Shown one piece after another: positions 61,801 to 64,000 of a DNA stretch of 64,000 nt (positions are counted from its first letter, which is position 1; the number at the start of each line of letters is the position of its first letter). Below the pieces are notes generated by a model. That model was not told where the DNA came from and did no database searches. It worked only from the letters and a program-made list of their open reading frames with translations. This DNA comes from UBA5951 sp012269555 (GTDB lineage: Bacteria; Pseudomonadota; Alphaproteobacteria; Puniceispirillales; Puniceispirillaceae). Made by a program: the position numbers and the translations under genes. The stretch lies in the NCBI GenBank assembly GCA_038147755.1, contig JAYQTS010000012.1, positions 28,760 to 92,759 on the forward strand, given 5' to 3'.

Positions 61801-61830
61801 TCCCGGCTTATAAAATAAGCAATACCGGGA
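61801..61830 (+). promoter_or_regulatory. Hairpin in the leader of rpsD
   Basis: TCCCGG-CTTAT (61801-61811) can pair with ATAAG (61815-61819) and CCGGGA (61825-61830), giving 5 + 6 bp around an AAA loop with a five-base one-sided bulge. It lies 24 bases before the rpsD start and is not followed by a T-run, so it is not an ordinary terminator of trmJ. A ribosomal-protein autoregulatory leader is plausible but unproven. Confidence 0.4.
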
Positions 61831-61853
61831 CAAATAAATTAAAGGAAAATAAA

Positions 61854-62483
61854 ATGGCTCCAAAAGTCGAACATAAGCGCCGTAACTCTAAGCACAAAAT
61901 AGATCGTCGAATGGGCGTAAATATCTGGGGGCGAACAAAATCTCCGTTGAATGCTCGCTCTTATGCTCCTGGTCAGCACGGTCAGAGAAGAAAAAAGCCA
62001 ACTGATTATGGCACCCAGTTGATGGCTAAGCAAAAATTAAAAGGCTATTATGGCAATATTGGTGAAAAGCAATTCAAGAAATATTATATTGAGGCAGCAA
62101 GGCGTAAGGGGGATACTGGTGAGAATCTGATAGGTATATTAGAGTCTCGTTTTGATGCTGTTCTTTATCGTTCTAAACTCGCTCCTACGGTGTTTGCGGC
62201 ACGACAGTTCATAAATCATGGGCATGTGTTTCTCAATGGAAAGCGTTGTAACATTGGCTCTGTGATGCTTCGTGTGGGAGATGAAATTCAGGTTAAAGAA
62301 AAAGTGAAGGATATACCACCTATACTCGAGGCTATGGCATCTAATGAACGTGAGGTTCCCGAATATTTAGAAGTGGATCATGACAAGCGTTCTGCAAAAT
62401 ATATTAGGGTTCCAGCTTTTGACGAAGTACCATATCCAGTTATGATGGAACCAAATTTGGTTGTTGAATATTATTCACGCTAG
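61854..62483 (+). CDS. rpsD: 30S ribosomal protein S4
   Basis: Primary 16S rRNA-binding protein that starts 30S assembly. ATG 61854 is chosen: AAAGGA is at 61841-61846 and the protein begins MAPKVEHKRRNSKHKIDRR in the alphaproteobacterial manner; a longer frame back to 61740 has no support. 209 residues; S4 domain ESRFDAVLYRSKLAPTVFAARQ and HVFLNGKRCNIGS present. No zinc-cysteine motif, as expected for this class. Followed by a strong bidirectional-looking terminator. Confidence 0.97.
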   Translation: MAPKVEHKRRNSKHKIDRRMGVNIWGRTKSPLNARSYAPGQHGQRRKKPTDYGTQLMAKQKLKGYYGNIGEKQFKKYYIEAARRKGDTGENLIGILESRFDAVLYRSKLAPTVFAARQFINHGHVFLNGKRCNIGSVMLRVGDEIQVKEKVKDIPPILEAMASNEREVPEYLEVDHDKRSAKYIRVPAFDEVPYPVMMEPNLVVEYYSR

Positions 62484-62503
62484 TAAACATCTTTATATTT
62501 ATA

Positions 62504-62536
62504 ATAAGGCGCCTTAATCACGGCGCCTTATTTTTT
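62504..62536 (+). terminator. Intrinsic terminator after rpsD
   Basis: Perfect 10-bp stem ATAAGGCGCC / GGCGCCTTAT around an eight-base loop, followed by a run of six T. It lies 20 bases after the rpsD stop and 21 bases from the end of the convergent grxD, so it may serve both. Confidence 0.9.
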
Positions 62537-62556
62537 ACATCCATATTTATAGAATA

Positions 62557-62901
62557 TTATTGTGGTGATACGTTTATCCCGTGGGTATTTAGCATCTCCA
62601 ATAATTCACCGGTCTCGTACATTTCCCTTACAATATCACAGCCGCCCATGAATTCACCTTTAACATAAAGTTGAGGAATGGTTGGCCAGTCTGAATAAAC
62701 CTTAATTCCCTCTCTAATTTGTTCATCTTCAAGAACATTTACTCCTCTAAATTGCACGCCGATATGACTCAAAACTCCAACAACAGCTGCTGAAAATCCA
62801 CATTGTGGCATTACAGGTGTGCCTTTCATGAACAGAACAACATCCTGGCTATTTATTTCTGACTGAATCCGGTCTGATATATCAGGGTCAAGTGTACTCA
62901 T
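62557..62901 (-). CDS. grxD: Monothiol glutaredoxin, Grx4 type
   Basis: Binds and transfers 2Fe-2S clusters, usually with a BolA partner. The single-cysteine active site CGFS sits in VMPQCGFSAAVVG; WPTIPQLYVKGEFMGGCDI supplies the glutathione-binding TIPQ and GGCD motifs. ATG 62901 (MSTLDPDISD) is preferred to an upstream in-frame GTG at 62913. The gene lies 29 bases after bolA, the classic Grx4-BolA pair. Confidence 0.95.
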   Translation of the reverse strand: MSTLDPDISDRIQSEINSQDVVLFMKGTPVMPQCGFSAAVVGVLSHIGVQFRGVNVLEDEQIREGIKVYSDWPTIPQLYVKGEFMGGCDIVREMYETGELLEMLNTHGINVSPQ

Positions 62902-62930
62902 TTTAATTCTCACTTTCTTATAATAATTTC

Positions 62931-63164
62931 TTATTTTGGTATTTTCGTTTGTAGTGCAAGAGCATGTAATTGGTCACCCATTCTACCATCTAAAGCTTGA
63001 TACACCATCTGATGTTGTTGAACACGTGTTTTTCCGGCAAAAAGCTCTGATTCTACAAAGCAGGAATAGTGGTCTCCATCTCCAGCCATGTCTTCAATTT
63101 TAACAACAGCATTTGGAAAAGCTTTTATAATTAATTCTTCGATTTCATGTGCCTGCATTGCCAT
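62931..63164 (-). CDS. bolA: BolA family protein
   Basis: Small (77 residues) partner of monothiol glutaredoxin in iron-sulfur trafficking. BolA fold with the conserved helix-turn region LFAGKTRVQQHQMVYQALDGRM, which carries the RVxxHRxVY-type signature and its cluster-ligand histidine; the VKIEDMAGDGDHY strand precedes it. Directly between purL and grxD on the same strand. Confidence 0.94.
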   Translation of the reverse strand: MAMQAHEIEELIIKAFPNAVVKIEDMAGDGDHYSCFVESELFAGKTRVQQHQMVYQALDGRMGDQLHALALQTKIPK

Positions 63165-63193
63165 TTTTTATCAAATTTCCTCTTGCTTTATAA

Positions 63194-64000
63194 CTATTGT
63201 AATAATTGCCTTGGTAACCCTGTTTCATAAATATTCTGCAGTTCTTTAAGAGATATAATATCTCCATTTGATATTTTCAATTCTTGACTTAAACTAGACC
63301 TGCCCAGGTAACTGAAAGGGATATTGGCATTTTCAGAGCGTTTTATAATTTCTTTCAATTTAGTTGTTGCAATTATATAACTAGATTGATTTTCTCCAAA
63401 AAACCAACAATGAGGATCTGCCTCTTTTGGATGTATTATTTCGGCACCATTATTACCCGCCAGCATCATTTCAGTCAAAGCAACTAACATACCACCATCA
63501 GAAATATCATGTGCGGCATTAATTAAATCATTGTGATAGCAATCTAATATAAATTTTCCAGTCTTTAACTCAGAGTTTAAATCAACCGGTGGTGGTGCCC
63601 CACCAAGCTTCTTGGAAATAAATTTTGCATAAGTACTATTGGACAACCAACCTGAATTATTTTTCTCGTTTTGTCCAATGATAACTATATCATTATCAGA
63701 TGGGAGTGCAATTGTACCAGATTTCTCCCAGTCATCTATAACACCAACCATGCCTATTACAGGGCATGGTTTAATGGCTCTTCCTTCTGTTTCATTGTAT
63801 AAAGACACATTTCCAGAAACAACAGGCGTCGATAATTGAATGCACGCATCTTTGATGCCAGCAACACTTTCTACAAGTTGTGCCATTATTTCTGGCTTTT
63901 CAGGATTTCCAAAATTAAGATTATTAGTTACGGCAAGGGGTGTAGCCCCAACAGCGATAATATTACGGTATGCTTCTGCCACTGCTTGTTTGCCACCACT
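63194..64000 (-). CDS. purL: Phosphoribosylformylglycinamidine synthase subunit II (3' part; 5' end off the window)
   Basis: Purine synthesis enzyme converting FGAR to FGAM. About 269 C-terminal codons are visible. GGKQAVAEAYRNIIAVGA and NNLNFGNPEKPEIM form the ATP-binding site; VSGNVSLYNET and AHDISDGGMLVALTEM mark the second AIRS-type lobe. No frameshift was seen. Transcribed before bolA-grxD. Confidence 0.94.
   Translation of the reverse strand, partial: SGGKQAVAEAYRNIIAVGATPLAVTNNLNFGNPEKPEIMAQLVESVAGIKDACIQLSTPVVSGNVSLYNETEGRAIKPCPVIGMVGVIDDWEKSGTIALPSDNDIVIIGQNEKNNSGWLSNSTYAKFISKKLGGAPPPVDLNSELKTGKFILDCYHNDLINAAHDISDGGMLVALTEMMLAGNNGAEIIHPKEADPHCWFFGENQSSYIIATTKLKEIIKRSENANIPFSYLGRSSLSQELKISNGDIISLKELQNIYETGLPRQLLQ

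Noticed and set aside
1..64000. tRNA or rRNA genes, CRISPR arrays, insertion sequences, prophage
   Set aside because: Looked for clover-leaf signatures, direct repeats with spacers, transposase motifs and inverted-repeat ends by eye; none found. A covariance-model scan would be needed to exclude a tRNA fully.

Overview
This is a 64 kb stretch of core chromosome from an AT-rich, free-living type of alphaproteobacterium (GC looks like the mid to upper thirties by eye; not computed). The assignment rests on three things. The order thyA-folA-(mrp)-hflK-hflC-degP-serB-miaA-ilvB-ilvH-ilvC is a familiar alphaproteobacterial arrangement. The tmRNA gene is the circularly permuted, two-piece type. sspB sits directly upstream of a class I fumarase. 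Cell-wall, LPS and quinone-linked lactate genes fit a Gram-negative aerobe. I cannot name the genus; AT-rich marine lineages are the likely neighbourhood, but that is inference.

Layout. 1-7 kb: start of ccmE, then a sulfur module (periplasmic double rhodanese, YeeE/YedE transporter, Cys-rich micropeptide), a GST-fold protein, yciB, and a pterin dehydratase followed by two exporters. 6.8-10 kb: azlCD, pgk, msrA and a previously uncalled rpmJ. 10-15.7 kb (minus strand): lldD-dld lactate dehydrogenases, then ssrA (tmRNA)-sspB-fumarase. 15.8-24 kb: thyA, folA, mrp, hflKC, degP, serB, miaA. 24-28 kb: ilvBHC. 28-33.5 kb: mreBCD-mrdA-rodA, the elongasome operon. 33.5-38 kb: SbmA-like transporter, glmU and glmS. 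37.8-38.65 kb: a short island of small unknown genes with a GC-richer look. 38.6-48 kb: nucleosidase, lptD, a family 9 glycosyltransferase, an FAD-linked hydroxyacid dehydrogenase, sua5, a SRAP protein, alkA, cytochrome b561 and an unknown protein. 48-64 kb: aacS, gor, class II DAHP synthase, pncB-nadE, gltX-cysS, cimA, trmJ, rpsD, grxD-bolA-purL.

How genes work together: sulfur handling (rhodanese/YeeE), cell-wall precursor supply (glmS, glmU) plus rod-shape machinery (mre/mrdA/rodA), membrane protein quality control (HflKC, DegP, tmRNA/SspB), branched-chain amino acids (ilvBHC with cimA supplying 2-ketobutyrate), NAD salvage (pncB-nadE), folate/thymidylate (thyA-folA), and iron-sulfur/redox traffic (mrp, grxD, bolA, gor).

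Two things dominate the hunt. First, more than twenty otherwise normal genes, many of them housekeeping or essential, are each broken by one or a few single-base indels, nearly always one base short in a run of 2-6 identical bases; this looks like sequencing or consensus error, not gene decay, and I have merged the fragments. Second, the permuted tmRNA gene at 15312-15684 can be read to the base: tag ANDNTAPVAMAA, G3:U70 alanine identity pair, own promoter, and no visible terminator before sspB. I found no mobile element, CRISPR array, prophage, rRNA or tRNA, and no large new multi-gene system; the best unexplained material is the small-gene island at 37.9-38.6 kb and the Cys-rich micropeptide at 2.7 kb.
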